Assembly: GCF_004216555.1 (NCBI RefSeq)
Contig: NZ_SGWQ01000017.1
Span: 1-64,000 of the forward strand
Direction: 5' to 3'
Source of the DNA: Herbihabitans rhizosphaerae
GTDB lineage: Bacteria > Actinomycetota > Actinomycetes > Mycobacteriales > Pseudonocardiaceae
DNA length: 64,000 bases
Translations under genes and position numbers: made by a program
Shown: positions 32,211-41,618 of the stretch, piece after piece
Layout: each line of letters opens with the position of its first letter
How positions within the stretch are numbered: position 1 is the stretch's first letter
Notes under the pieces: model-generated
What the model was told of the DNA's origin: nothing
What the model saw: the letters and a program-made list of their open reading frames with translations, nothing else
The model's database searches: none

Positions 32211-35102
32211 TCAGTCGGTGAGGGAGATCGAGGCGACTTCGGCTCGGGAGCTGACGCCGAGTTTGCGCATCGCCTTAGAGACGTGTTGTTCGACGGTGCG
32301 CGGGGACAGGAAGAGCACTTCGGCGATCTGGCGGTTGGTGTGGCCGTTGGCGACCAGGCGGACCACTTCGCGTTCGCGCGGGGAGAGTTGATCGCCGTAG
32401 CCGCGGCGGCCGCGTGCCGACGGGATGGCGATACCGGCCTCGCGCAGGACCCGGCGACAGCGGGCGGCGTCCTTGGTGGCGCCCAGTTCGGCGAACCCCT
32501 CGGCGGTGCCGGTCAGCTCGCGCGCGGCGTCCGCGTCGCCCGCCGACATGCGGCACCGTGCCGCCGATTCCGCGGCACGCAGGGCCAGGTACGGCTCGGG
32601 CAGTGCCACGTAGCCGTCCTGGGCCCGGGTGAACGCCTCGGCCGCCTCGATCGACCGGTTCCGGGCCTGCGCGACGATCCCGATGCACCCGTGCTGGGCA
32701 GCGCGGGCCCTCGGCGCGTCGCGACCCGCGATGCCGTCGGCGAACTCGGTGAGGAGCGTCTCGGCCTGCTCGATCCGGCCGTCGCGAACCATCGCGGACA
32801 CCGCGCGCGGCACCAGGTCGGACGCCCACACCCAGATGCCCTTCTCCCGTATCCGGGTGAGCGCGCGTTCCGCCTCGGCGCACGCCTCGGTGACATCGCC
32901 GCGGGACAGCAGGATCCGGATCAGCGTCGCGGACGCCACCGCGGCCACGGTGACCGGCGCCTCGTCCGGCGTGGACGTGCCGGCCGACGCGAGGTGGTCC
33001 ACCGCGTCGTCCGCCTCGCCGACGGCCACCGCGAGCAGCGCCAGCACCAGGTGCGCGTCGGCCGCGGTGCCACCGACGCCGTGCACGGTCAGCAACACCT
33101 CGCGCGCCCGGTCGGCCAGGCCCTGCCAGGTGCCCGCGTGCCAGTCCAGCCGCAGGCCGGTGCCGTCGGTGATCGTCTTGAAGTACGGCGCGCCGCCGTC
33201 CGCGGCGAACCGGTTCGCGTCCGCCCGGAAGCGCTGCGACGCCTCGTACCGACCCAGCCACGCCGCCGCGTCGGCCAGGTTGCCGTAGGTGCGCGCGACC
33301 TGCAGCAGTTCGGTGCTCGGGTGGTCGCGGTCGAGCAGTTCCTCGGCCTGCCGCCACGCGTCCGGGTCGCCCATGTTCATCGCCAGCGCGACCTGGTTGC
33401 CCCGCACGGCCATCCGTTGCGCGGGGGCGGAGTCGCCGTCCAGGGCGCGCAGCGCGCGGTCGATCCACTCCTGGTTGACCGACGCCGAGATGCCGGGCCA
33501 GCTCGGCATGGCCAGCGCCGCCATGCCACGGGCCGCCAGCGCCGGCTGATCGCGCAGCTCCTCGATGGCGATCTCGATGTCCACCCGGCCCTGCTGGAAC
33601 TCGCCGCCCTGGTTCACCAGCAGCAGCCCCAGGTTCATCCTGATCTCGCCGCGGACCGGCTCCGGCAGGTGATTGTCGCGCAGCACCCGGCGCAGGATCC
33701 GCACCGCGCGGTGGTGCGCGAGGCCGACCACGGCGACCCGGCTGAGGTTGATCGCCAGGCGTGACTCGTCCGCCCTCGGAATGGCCGAGTCAGCGAGCAT
33801 GCCCTCCAGGATCTCCACCGCGCTGGCGATGTCGCCCAACTCGGTCGCACTGTCCGCGGCCGCCTCGCCGTGCTCCACCCACTTGTCGATCTGCTCGGCG
33901 CGCCGCGCGTGGTAGGCCAGTTGCACGAGCGGACGGGGGCGCGCGGTGTCCAGCGCCTGCCCGGCCCGCCGGTGCAGCTCGCGTCGGTCGGGTCCGGGAA
34001 TGGAGTCGTACACCGCCTGCTGGGCCAGCGAGTGCCGGAACCCGTAGCGGCCCTCCTCGATCTCGTGCAGCGCGCCGGCGGCCAGCGCCTCGCGGATGCT
34101 CGGGCCGATCGCGTCCTCCTGGACCGCGGCGACGTCCGCGATCTGCGTCTCGCCGGACGGCAGCCGGAGTACGGCGGCGGCTCGCACCGCCTGCGTCGCC
34201 TCCGCGGTGAGTGCGGCCATCTGGTCGGCCATCATCTCCCGCAGCAGCACCGGCACCTCGATGCGATCCAGCGCGTCCCGGCTGACCGTGGCCTGCAGGC
34301 GTGCGCCGGTGGCACCCCGGGTGGACGTGCCGGGCAGCGCGCGCAGCACCTCCTCGAGCACGAACGGGATCCCGGCGGTGCGCGTGCGCAGCTCGTCGGC
34401 CAGTTCGCTGGACACGTCGGTACGGCCGAGGATCGTCGCGGTCATGCTGCGTACCGCGGACACGTCCAGCGGGAACAGCGGGATCAGCACGCTGGTCGTG
34501 CCCGGCGTGTGCCGGTAGGCCCGGCCCAGCGGCAGGTCGGTGGCCGGCAGTTCCTCGCGCCGGTAGGTCATCACCAGCGCCAGCTCGGCGGGCGGGTCGT
34601 CGATAAGGAACCGGATCAGATCGCGCGAGCCGTCGTCGGCCCAGTGCAGGTCCTCGATCACCAGGACGGTCGGGCCGGCCGCGGACAGCAGCTCGCGCAC
34701 CGCCCGGAAAAGCTGGTGCCGCTCGGTACGGTGGTCCAGCCGGACCTCGGGTGCTGGCGGCAGGTGCTCGGACAGCTCCGGCAGGTACGGGCGCAGCACT
34801 CCGCAGACCGGGTTCAGGTTGGTCGGGATGCTGTACTGCTCGAGCTGTCTCAGTACCTCGAGCATCGGCCCGTACGGGAACGGCTCGCGAATGGGATGAC
34901 AGGTCCCCGCGAGCACGGTCCGGTGCGCGACCGACGGGTGTGCGAGCGCTTCCTGGACGAGCCGGGTCTTGCCGATGCCCGCCTCACCCTCGACGAGGAC
35001 GACGGCGGGTGGGTGGTTCACCGCGTCCAGCAGGGTGTGCAGCTCACCGGTCCGGCCTACCAGGGCCGGTGCTCCTGGTCGGTGCACCACGACCCCCGAC
35101 AT
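32211..35102 (-). CDS. LAL-type LuxR family transcriptional activator
   Basis: 963 residues from ATG 35100-35102 with GGAGG four bases upstream. The N-terminal AAA ATPase domain has Walker A (EGEAGIGKT, residues 38-46) and Walker B (VLVIEDLHWADDG). A long tetratricopeptide-like middle follows, and the C-terminal LuxR helix-turn-helix reads LSPREREVVRLVANGHTNRQ, then LFLSPRTVEQHVSKAMRKLG. LAL regulators commonly activate biosynthetic genes in response to small molecules. The terpene synthase gene directly downstream is its probable first target or operon partner. Confidence 0.95.
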   Translation of the reverse strand: MSGVVVHRPGAPALVGRTGELHTLLDAVNHPPAVVLVEGEAGIGKTRLVQEALAHPSVAHRTVLAGTCHPIREPFPYGPMLEVLRQLEQYSIPTNLNPVCGVLRPYLPELSEHLPPAPEVRLDHRTERHQLFRAVRELLSAAGPTVLVIEDLHWADDGSRDLIRFLIDDPPAELALVMTYRREELPATDLPLGRAYRHTPGTTSVLIPLFPLDVSAVRSMTATILGRTDVSSELADELRTRTAGIPFVLEEVLRALPGTSTRGATGARLQATVSRDALDRIEVPVLLREMMADQMAALTAEATQAVRAAAVLRLPSGETQIADVAAVQEDAIGPSIREALAAGALHEIEEGRYGFRHSLAQQAVYDSIPGPDRRELHRRAGQALDTARPRPLVQLAYHARRAEQIDKWVEHGEAAADSATELGDIASAVEILEGMLADSAIPRADESRLAINLSRVAVVGLAHHRAVRILRRVLRDNHLPEPVRGEIRMNLGLLLVNQGGEFQQGRVDIEIAIEELRDQPALAARGMAALAMPSWPGISASVNQEWIDRALRALDGDSAPAQRMAVRGNQVALAMNMGDPDAWRQAEELLDRDHPSTELLQVARTYGNLADAAAWLGRYEASQRFRADANRFAADGGAPYFKTITDGTGLRLDWHAGTWQGLADRAREVLLTVHGVGGTAADAHLVLALLAVAVGEADDAVDHLASAGTSTPDEAPVTVAAVASATLIRILLSRGDVTEACAEAERALTRIREKGIWVWASDLVPRAVSAMVRDGRIEQAETLLTEFADGIAGRDAPRARAAQHGCIGIVAQARNRSIEAAEAFTRAQDGYVALPEPYLALRAAESAARCRMSAGDADAARELTGTAEGFAELGATKDAARCRRVLREAGIAIPSARGRRGYGDQLSPREREVVRLVANGHTNRQIAEVLFLSPRTVEQHVSKAMRKLGVSSRAEVASISLTD

Positions 35103-35280
35103 GCGACCTCCGGTTCGTCGAATGCTCCAGCAGGCCCAATCCAATTGGGACAAACGGCCCGCCTGGGGCAGTTAACCCCGTCACACGTGTGGTTGACGAG
35201 CGCTGAGACAAGAATGTGACGTGTAGTCCGATAGGGGACACGCATTGCTACTTTAGACGGTTGTCACCGGTAGATTAGGC

Positions 35281-35309
35281 GCGTATACGTCCTACGATTA
35301 GGTATACGC
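35281..35309. promoter_or_regulatory. Inverted repeat GCGTATAC / GTATACGC
   Basis: Two perfect 8-bp inverted halves (35281-35288, 35302-35309) lie in the 247-bp AT-richer gap between the LAL start and the decayed protease gene at 35350. The spacing of 13 bases puts the half-sites two helical turns apart, as for a dimeric activator. The site could serve the LAL gene promoter. The remainder of the gap (35103-35349) shows no gene. Confidence 0.4.
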
Positions 35310-35349
35310 CCGGATTGTTCTGGCCACGCAGAGTGTCGACAGTCGTGCT

Positions 35350-35669
35350 ATGCGTCGGCGCCTTTCGCGGTACCTCGCCATCGTCCTACTCACCGCTGGC
35401 CTCGCGGCTCAGCCGGCTGTCGCGGCGACCGCGCCGCCAGGTCTTGACACTCGGATCGGACCGGCCGAGACCGTCACGGCGTCACGTTTCTCACCCGCCA
35501 GTACTCCGACGCCGCCGGCGAGCACCTCTACGTACTGCCGTCCGACGCCGTGCCGCTGATCGGGTCCGACCGGGTGGACGAGCGGCTGTCCGACGTCGCG
35601 AACTCGGCGAGCACGTTGCTGCTGCGCTTTCCGCCGGAGGCGGTGAAGGGCTGTTCGGTGACCGTGTAG
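35350..35669 (+). pseudogene. Decayed S8 (subtilisin-like) protease gene, N-terminal remnant
   Basis: ATG 35350 begins a credible signal peptide (MRRRLSRYLAIVLLTAGLAA then QPAVAA). At about 35480 the frame shifts: the continuation of the family pattern, VTFLTRQYSDAAGEHLYVLP then SDAVPLIGSDRVDERLSDVA, is in another frame (35481 onward). It resembles the propeptide region of multi-domain actinomycete subtilases, where VDERLFDV-type motifs precede the catalytic domain. No catalytic domain follows. A frameshift and a large deletion have destroyed the gene. Confidence 0.65.
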
Positions 35670-35722
35670 CCGGCCGCTTCGGCCTTCTGCTTCACGTAGC
35701 CGACCGATCCGGTGTAGCCGCC
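35600..35722 (-). pseudogene. Fragment of an M28 aminopeptidase-like gene
   Basis: On the minus strand this stretch encodes GGYTGSVGYVKQKAEAAGYT, then VTEQPFTASGGKRSSNVLAE. This is the N-terminal pattern of secreted actinomycete M28 aminopeptidases (a GYxxSVxYV segment, AAGYTVxxQPF, then N-hydrophobic-A). There is no start, signal peptide or catalytic domain. The fragment abuts and partly overlaps the S8 remnant on the other strand, so two broken protease genes are joined here. From 35723 to 35972 I see no gene. Confidence 0.5.
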
Positions 35723-35972
35723 GGAACTCCCTCGCGTTCAGCAGAAGCGTCCGGCGCGCTGGAGCCGTGAACAATCCGTATGGCTACGTATTCATGCGTG
35801 TTCAGCCATGCGTAGCTCGCTGCCTGCGGGGCTGTGACCAGCGGGCGCGAAAAGATGAGTACGACTACGGATCGATACGCGGATTGTTTCGCTTCGGACC
35901 GGTGCCAATGCTCAGTGTGACGGCGAACACCGTGCCCCCTGCTCGGTGCGCCGGTCACGCGAGGGAGCAGCA

Positions 35973-37406
35973 ATGAGACGAAGACGCGCATGGCTTGGCG
36001 CGGCTGCCGGGCTGGCCATCGCCCTCACGGCGATGACACCCGGATTAGCGCAAGCAGGTCCCACGGACACGCCGTACCCGGCCGTGAATCCGACCGACAC
36101 CGCGCCGGACCCCACCGGCGGCCCGAGCACGAAGATCATCGGCGGCGAGCAGGCGTACGTAAAGGATCACCCGTACATCATCGCGATGCTGCGCGAAGGT
36201 GGTGCCCGTCCGCAGGGGCAAACCTGTACCGCGACCGTCGTCGCGAAGCGGGTGATCGTCACGGCCGCGCACTGCAAGGACGGTCAGGGCGCGAAGTCGA
36301 TGCTCTACGGCTCCGACGACCTCACCAAGCCCGGCGGCACCAGGCTGACCGTCAAGGAATACATCCAGCACCCCAGCTACGTCCCGCCGAACGGATGGCA
36401 GCAGGGGCACGACGTCGGCATCGTGGTCACCAACGAGGACATCCCGGTACCGGCCGGCTTCCAGTACCCGAAGGTCGCCAGCTCGCAGGACTCCGCGCTC
36501 ACCGAGCCGGGCAAGAACTCGCTGCTGCTGGGCTACGGCCGCGTCCGCGACGGCGAGAACGAGTTCGCCCACCTCAAGAAGGTGGAGAACTTCCCGATCG
36601 TCAACGCGAACAACACGTGCAGCTCGTTCGGGTCGTTCAACGGCCAGTACATGGTCTGCGGTGGCTACCAGGACGGCCACGACGGCATCTGCCAGGGCGA
36701 CAGCGGTGGCCCGATGCTGGTCGACGGCGTGGTCGTCGGCGTCGCCTCCTGGGTCAAGACCGGCTGTGGCAGCTACGGCGCCTGGGGCAAGTTGACCGGA
36801 ACGATGGGCGACTGGGCCAACGAGGAGATCAAGAAGCACAGCACTCCCACCGACCCGGGCACTCCGACCGCGTCGTTCACGAACAACTGCTCCACCATCG
36901 AGCCGAAGTGCGATTTCGACGCCTCGGCGTCCAAGGACTCGGACGGCTCGATCAGCTCGTACAAATGGGAATTCGGTGACGGGCAGTCCGGTGACGGTGT
37001 GAAGCCGTCGCACACCTACGCCAAAGCCGGCAAGTACGCCGTGAAACTGACGGTGACCGACAACGAGGGAAAGTCGGGCACCACCTCCAAGGAGGTGACC
37101 GCCGGCCAGCCGCCGAATACCGGCCAGCCGCCGTCGGCGTCGTTCTCGGTGTTCTGCCAGTGGGCGAACTGCCAGTTCGACGGAAACGGCTCCAGCGACC
37201 CGGACAAGGACATCGATTCCTACGCATGGGAATTCGGTGACGGGCAGGCCGGTACGGGCGCCACGACAAGCCACACGTATCCCAACCGGCAGGCCACCTA
37301 CACCGCCAGGTTGACGGTGAAGGACAGGGGCGGCAACAGCAATTCCGCCACGAAACAGGTTCAGTGCTGGAGCTTCGGCTCACAAGCCTTCTGCTTCAGT
37401 CAGTGA
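35973..37406 (+). CDS. Secreted trypsin-fold (S1) serine protease with two PKD domains
   Basis: 477 residues from ATG 35973 with GAGGGAG upstream. A signal peptide ends near AQA, and a short propeptide precedes the mature start IIGG (55-58). The catalytic triad is complete: H100 in TAAHC, D147 in HDVGI, S244 in CQGDSGGP. The residue two before the Cys of that motif is Gly rather than the Asp of classical trypsin, so Arg/Lys specificity is doubtful. Two PKD domains follow (each with YxWEFGDGQ) and a short Cys-containing end, CWSFGSQAFCFSQ. The same tail is found on the next two proteases, which have a different catalytic fold. Confidence 0.93.
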   Translation: MRRRRAWLGAAAGLAIALTAMTPGLAQAGPTDTPYPAVNPTDTAPDPTGGPSTKIIGGEQAYVKDHPYIIAMLREGGARPQGQTCTATVVAKRVIVTAAHCKDGQGAKSMLYGSDDLTKPGGTRLTVKEYIQHPSYVPPNGWQQGHDVGIVVTNEDIPVPAGFQYPKVASSQDSALTEPGKNSLLLGYGRVRDGENEFAHLKKVENFPIVNANNTCSSFGSFNGQYMVCGGYQDGHDGICQGDSGGPMLVDGVVVGVASWVKTGCGSYGAWGKLTGTMGDWANEEIKKHSTPTDPGTPTASFTNNCSTIEPKCDFDASASKDSDGSISSYKWEFGDGQSGDGVKPSHTYAKAGKYAVKLTVTDNEGKSGTTSKEVTAGQPPNTGQPPSASFSVFCQWANCQFDGNGSSDPDKDIDSYAWEFGDGQAGTGATTSHTYPNRQATYTARLTVKDRGGNSNSATKQVQCWSFGSQAFCFSQ

Positions 37407-37450
37407 ATCGAATGAGTAAGTAAGTTGTTCAGTTCCATTTTGCTCCGCCA

Positions 37451-37489
37451 GCTGGTGTTGCGGCCATCAAGAGTGGTCGCGACACCAGC
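37451..37489 (+). terminator. Hairpin after the S1 protease gene
   Basis: GCTGGTGT (37451-37458) and ACACCAGC (37482-37489) pair, and most of the intervening GCGGCC/GGTCGC bases continue the stem. It lies 45 bp after the protease stop and 39 bp before the next gene. It suits a transcription terminator without a long U-run, as is usual in high-GC actinomycetes. Confidence 0.55.
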
Positions 37490-37528
37490 CGGTCGGCCCT
37501 GTTACGACCAATTCAAGGAGCTCGAATA

Positions 37529-39289
37529 ATGTCAACCAATCGGAGACGTGTGCCCGCGCTCATGTTGGGTGCGACCGCGTCGTTGGCACTCGCCTTCGGC
37601 AGTGTCGGCACCGCGCAGGCGGCCGAGGGACAGATCCTCGGTGCCGGTACCGCCGACGCCATCCCGGGCAGCTACATCGTCGCCATGAAGGGTGAGACGT
37701 CGAAGGACGCCGGTGTGCGGGCCGCCGTCGGTACGCAGGCCAGCAGCCTCGCCGGCAAGTACGGCGGCAAGCTCGGCCTGGTGTACTCGACCGCGTTCCG
37801 CGGCTTCGCGGTGAACATGTCCGAGGCGCAGGCCAAGCGCCTGGCCGCGGATCCGGCCGTCGAGTACGTGGAGCAGAACGCCACGGTCCGCGTGGAGGAG
37901 ACCTGGGGTCTCGACCGCGTCGACCAGCGCGACCTGCCGCTGAGCAACAGTTACACCGCGCCCAACGACGGCGCCGGTGCCACCGCGTACATCGTCGACA
38001 CCGGCGTCGACATGCGGCACACCGACTTCGGCGGTCGGGTGACCAGCGGCCGTGACTTCATCGACAACGACAACGACGCCAGCGACTGCCAGGGTCACGG
38101 CACGCACGTGGCCGGCTCCGTCGGCAGCAAGACGTGGGGCGTGGCCAAGAACGTCAAGCTCGTCGCGGTCCGCGTGCTCAACTGCCAGGGCACCGGCAGT
38201 TGGGACCAGGTCATCGGCGGCATCGACTGGGTCACCCAGAACGCTCCCGAGGCCGCTGTCGGCAACATGAGCCTCGGCGGCGCGAAGTCCACCTCGGTGA
38301 ACAGCGCGGTGCAGCGGTCGCTCGACGCGGGGGTCTCGTGGGCCGTCGCGGCGGGCAACGAGGGCCAGGACGCGTGCAACGTCAGCCCGGCGAGCACGCC
38401 TGGCGCGCTCACCGTCGCGGCGTCGGACGCGCAGGACAAGCGCAGCATTTGGACCGGCACCCAGTCGTCGAACTACGGCACCTGTGTGGACCTGTTCGGC
38501 CCGGGAAGCAACATCACCTCCACCCTCAACGGCGGCGGTTCCGGCGCCAAGGGGGGAACGTCGATGGCGACTCCGCACGTCGCGGGCGCCCTCGCGTTGG
38601 CGATCACGGCCGACCCGTCCGGCTCGGTGTCCGCGTTGAACGACAAGGTCGTGAGCACCACGACGCCGAACAAGATCACCGACATCAAGGGCTCGCCGAA
38701 CAAGCTGCTGTACGTCAACGACCTCGGTGGCGGCGGTGGCAACACCGACCCGACGGCGTCGTTCACCTCGAACTGCTCGACCGCCGAGCCGTCGTGCGGC
38801 TTCGACGCGTCGGGCTCGACCGACCCGAACGGCACGATCAGCTCCTACGCGTGGGAGTTCGGCGACGGGCAGACCGGTGACGGTGTCACGCCGTCGCACA
38901 CCTACGCCACCGCCGGCAAGTACACGGTGAAGCTGACCGTCACGGACAACGAGGGCAAGACCAACTCGACCACCCGTGAGGTCACCGCCGGCCAGGGCAG
39001 CACCGGCCAGCCGCCGTCGGCGTCGTTCCGGGTGAACTGCCAGTGGGCGGCGTGCCAGTTCGACGGCAACGGTTCCACGGATCCGGACCGTGACATCGAC
39101 TCCTACTCGTGGGAGTTCGGGGACGGCCAGACGGGCAGTGGTGTGACCACGTCGCACTCCTACCCGAACCGGCAGGCCACCTACACCGCCAAGCTGACGG
39201 TGAAGGACCGGAGCGGTAACTCGAATTCCGCCACGAAGCAGATCCAGTGCTGGAGCTTCGGCACCCAGTCCTTCTGCTTCAGCCAATAG
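37529..39289 (+). CDS. Secreted subtilisin-like (S8) protease with two PKD domains
   Basis: 586 residues from ATG 37529 with AAGGAGCTC upstream. Signal peptide (to about residue 31), I9-type inhibitor propeptide ([10 protein letters not shown] to [10 protein letters not shown]), then an S8 domain of proteinase K type. The triad is D157 (YIVDTGV), H190 (GHGTHVAG) and S345 ([12 protein letters not shown]), with the oxyanion Asn277 (AAGNEG). Two PKD domains and the Cys-containing [13 protein letters not shown] end follow. The C-terminal 95 residues are nearly identical to those of the genes on either side, which points to duplication or gene conversion. Confidence 0.95.
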   Translation: MSTNRRRVPALMLGATASLALAFGSVGTAQAAEGQILGAGTADAIPGSYIVAMKGETSKDAGVRAAVGTQASSLAGKYGGKLGLVYSTAFRGFAVNMSEAQAKRLAADPAVEYVEQNATVRVEETWGLDRVDQRDLPLSNSYTAPNDGAGATAYIVDTGVDMRHTDFGGRVTSGRDFIDNDNDASDCQGHGTHVAGSVGSKTWGVAKNVKLVAVRVLNCQGTGSWDQVIGGIDWVTQNAPEAAVGNMSLGGAKSTSVNSAVQRSLDAGVSWAVAAGNEGQDACNVSPASTPGALTVAASDAQDKRSIWTGTQSSNYGTCVDLFGPGSNITSTLNGGGSGAKGGTSMATPHVAGALALAITADPSGSVSALNDKVVSTTTPNKITDIKGSPNKLLYVNDLGGGGGNTDPTASFTSNCSTAEPSCGFDASGSTDPNGTISSYAWEFGDGQTGDGVTPSHTYATAGKYTVKLTVTDNEGKTNSTTREVTAGQGSTGQPPSASFRVNCQWAACQFDGNGSTDPDRDIDSYSWEFGDGQTGSGVTTSHSYPNRQATYTAKLTVKDRSGNSNSATKQIQCWSFGTQSFCFSQ

Positions 39290-39313
39290 CGAATCTCTTT
39301 ACTGGAGGAAATA

Positions 39314-41140
39314 ATGCAACGCAAGGAAAGACGTCGCGGGCGCAGATTCGCGGCCGGACTCGGCGTCATCGCGACCACCGCGCTGGTGTTCGCCGGCGCG
39401 CAGTCGGCACAGGCGGCCGAGGGCGTCGTGCTGAACCTCGGCGCGCCCGACACGGTGCCCGGCCTGTTCATCGTCGGATTGAAGGGCAGCCCGTCGATGG
39501 CCGCGTCCGCCGAGTCGGCGGCGTCGGCCGAGGCTCGCTCGCTGGCCGGCAAGTACGGCGGCGACGTCGGGTACGTGTACTCGGCCACGCTGCGCGGCTT
39601 CTCGGTGAAGATGTCCGACCAGCAGGCCAAGCGACTAGCGGCGGACTCCAGCGTGGACTTCGTCCAGCAGTCGCTGTGGGTCCACTCGGCGTCGATCGAG
39701 GTGGCCGGCGAACAGCCCAATCCGCCGTCGTGGGGCCTCGACCAGATCGACGGCGCCAACGACAGCGTCTACAAGTACCCGAACGTCGGCACCGGCGTGA
39801 ACGTGTACAACACGGACACCGAGCTGAACCTCGACCACACGCAGTTCGAGGGCCGCGCCAAGTCCGGGTACGACTTCGTCGACGAGGACGACAACGTCAA
39901 CGAATGCAAGGGCCAGTTCGACTCGGGCCACGGCACGCACACCGGCGGCACGTCCAGCAGCGAGGCGTACGGCGTGGCGAAGGACGTCACGATCACCGGC
40001 GTCAAGGTGCTCGACTGCACGGGCAACGCGCCCGACGCCGACTCGATCCAGGGCATCGAGTGGGTCACCAAGAACGCTGTGAAGCCGGCCGTGGTCAACG
40101 CGAGCTGGGCCTCGGGTGGCGCCAACGCCGACCCCGAGGGCATCAACCGGTCGATGAAGGCGTCGATCGACTCCGGCATCGTGTGGGTCGCCGCCGCGGG
40201 CAACGAGAACCAGGACGCCTGCAACGTCAGCCCGGCCAAGGTGCCCGAGGTGATCACGGTCGCGGCCACGCAGGACGAGCAGAACAACGAGGCCGGCTAC
40301 TCCAACCACGGCAGTTGCGTGGACATCTACGCGCCCGGCTCGAACATCGTCTCGACCAGCAACTCCAACAACACCGGTTCCAAGAGCAACCAGGGCACCT
40401 CGATGGCCGCCCCGCACGTGACCGGTGCCGCGGCGCTGTACCTGGCCGCGAACCCGAGCGCCACGCCCGCTCAGGTGTCGCAGGCTCTCGTGGACATCGC
40501 ACAGAACGGGATCGTGAAGGGCATCGGGCCTGGATCGCCCAACAAGTTCCTGGACGTGTCCAAGATCGGCGGCGGCACGCCGACCCCCGGCAAGCCGGTC
40601 GCGGACTTCTCGTTCAACTGCGACAACTCGTTGACCTGCGCGTTCGACGCGTCGGCGTCGAAGCCGGGCGAGGGCGCCGGCTCGGTCTCGTCGTACGCGT
40701 GGGAGTTCGGCGACGGGCAGAACGGTGACGGTGCCAAGCCGTCGCACACCTACGGCAAGGACGGCAGCTACTCGGTCAAGCTCACGGTGACCGACGACAA
40801 GGGCAACGTGTCCAATCCGGTGACCAAGTCGGTACGCGCCGGCCAAGCGCCGACCGGCCAGCCGCCGGCCGCGTCGTTCTCGGTGTTCTGCCAGTGGGCG
40901 GCGTGCCAGTTCGACGGCAACGGATCGTCCGATCCGGACCGCGACATCGACTCCTACGCCTGGGAGTTCGGTGACGGGCAAACGGGTACCGGTGTGACGA
41001 CCTCGCACAGTTACCCGAACCGGCAGGCCACCTACACCGCGAAACTCACGGTGAAGGACCGGGCCGGTAACTCGAATTCCGCCACCAAGCAGGTGCAGTG
41101 TTGGAGCTTCGGCACCCAGGCATTCTGCTTCTCCCAGTGA
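39314..41140 (+). CDS. Secreted subtilisin-like (S8) protease paralogue with two PKD domains
   Basis: 608 residues from ATG 39314 with GGAGGAA upstream, 24 bp after the previous gene and probably co-transcribed. The layout is that of the preceding protease: signal peptide, I9 propeptide, S8 domain, two PKD domains and CWSFGTQAFCFSQ. The triad residues are D168, H206 and S363. The normally invariant Asp-Thr-Gly is changed to DTEL (VYNTDTELNLDHTQF), and GHGTHVAG is GHGTHTGG. These shifts near the active site suggest altered specificity or reduced activity. The catalytic domain has diverged from its neighbour while the tail has not. Confidence 0.92.
   Translation: MQRKERRRGRRFAAGLGVIATTALVFAGAQSAQAAEGVVLNLGAPDTVPGLFIVGLKGSPSMAASAESAASAEARSLAGKYGGDVGYVYSATLRGFSVKMSDQQAKRLAADSSVDFVQQSLWVHSASIEVAGEQPNPPSWGLDQIDGANDSVYKYPNVGTGVNVYNTDTELNLDHTQFEGRAKSGYDFVDEDDNVNECKGQFDSGHGTHTGGTSSSEAYGVAKDVTITGVKVLDCTGNAPDADSIQGIEWVTKNAVKPAVVNASWASGGANADPEGINRSMKASIDSGIVWVAAAGNENQDACNVSPAKVPEVITVAATQDEQNNEAGYSNHGSCVDIYAPGSNIVSTSNSNNTGSKSNQGTSMAAPHVTGAAALYLAANPSATPAQVSQALVDIAQNGIVKGIGPGSPNKFLDVSKIGGGTPTPGKPVADFSFNCDNSLTCAFDASASKPGEGAGSVSSYAWEFGDGQNGDGAKPSHTYGKDGSYSVKLTVTDDKGNVSNPVTKSVRAGQAPTGQPPAASFSVFCQWAACQFDGNGSSDPDRDIDSYAWEFGDGQTGTGVTTSHSYPNRQATYTAKLTVKDRAGNSNSATKQVQCWSFGTQAFCFSQ
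40852..41140 (+). repeat. Shared protease tail module (third of three copies)
   Basis: About 288 bp encoding the last PKD domain and the Cys-rich end are repeated at 37121-37406, 39003-39289 and here. Long blocks such as the codons for [16 protein letters not shown] are nearly identical at DNA level, while the upstream catalytic domains differ. The copies can recombine and probably have. Confidence 0.8.
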
Positions 41141-41242
41141 TCGCATGAGCTACCGCTGATAATCCCGCGGCGGTGCCCGGACGGGCGTTCACCGATGACT
41201 TGGTGGGCGCCCATCCGGCTGTGTCGGGAGTAGGTTCGACAG

Positions 41243-41617
41243 ATGAAGCAGTTGAACCACACGATCGTCAGCGCACGGGACAATCTCGCGTCGGCGCGAT
41301 TCCTCGCGGAGTTGCTCGGGCTGTCCGCGCCGCAGCCGTACGGGCCGTTCCAGGTGGTCGAACTGGACAACGGTGTGTCGCTGGACTTCATGACCGCGTC
41401 CGGCGAGTTCGATCGCCAGCACTACGCGTTCCTGGTCAGTGAACCCGAATTCGACGAGATATTCGGGCGGATCACCGAGCGCGGGCTGTCGTACTGGGCC
41501 GATCCGTTCCACCGCGCCGAGGGCGAGATCAACCACAACGACGGCGGCCGCGGCGTGTATTGGGAGGACCCGGACGGCCACAACCTGGAGATCATCACGA
41601 AGCCGTACGGCGGGTGA
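41243..41617 (+). CDS. VOC (glyoxalase/dioxygenase fold) family protein
   Basis: 124 residues from ATG 41243 with GGGAG upstream. It shows the two-module VOC pattern: LNHTIVSARDNLASARFLAE at the start (His metal ligand), LDFMTASGEFDRQHYAFLVS in the middle (His), and VYWEDPDGHNLEIITKPYG at the end (Glu). It likely binds one divalent metal in a dimer. Family members range from glyoxalases to dioxygenases and resistance proteins, so the substrate is unknown. The gene is isolated; the next one is convergent, with one base between their ends. Confidence 0.88.
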   Translation: MKQLNHTIVSARDNLASARFLAELLGLSAPQPYGPFQVVELDNGVSLDFMTASGEFDRQHYAFLVSEPEFDEIFGRITERGLSYWADPFHRAEGEINHNDGGRGVYWEDPDGHNLEIITKPYGG

Positions 41618-41618
41618 T

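Noticed and set aside
35973-36836. Classical trypsin specificity
   Set aside because: The position that is Asp in trypsin (two before the Cys of CQGDSGG) is Gly here, so Arg/Lys preference cannot be assumed.
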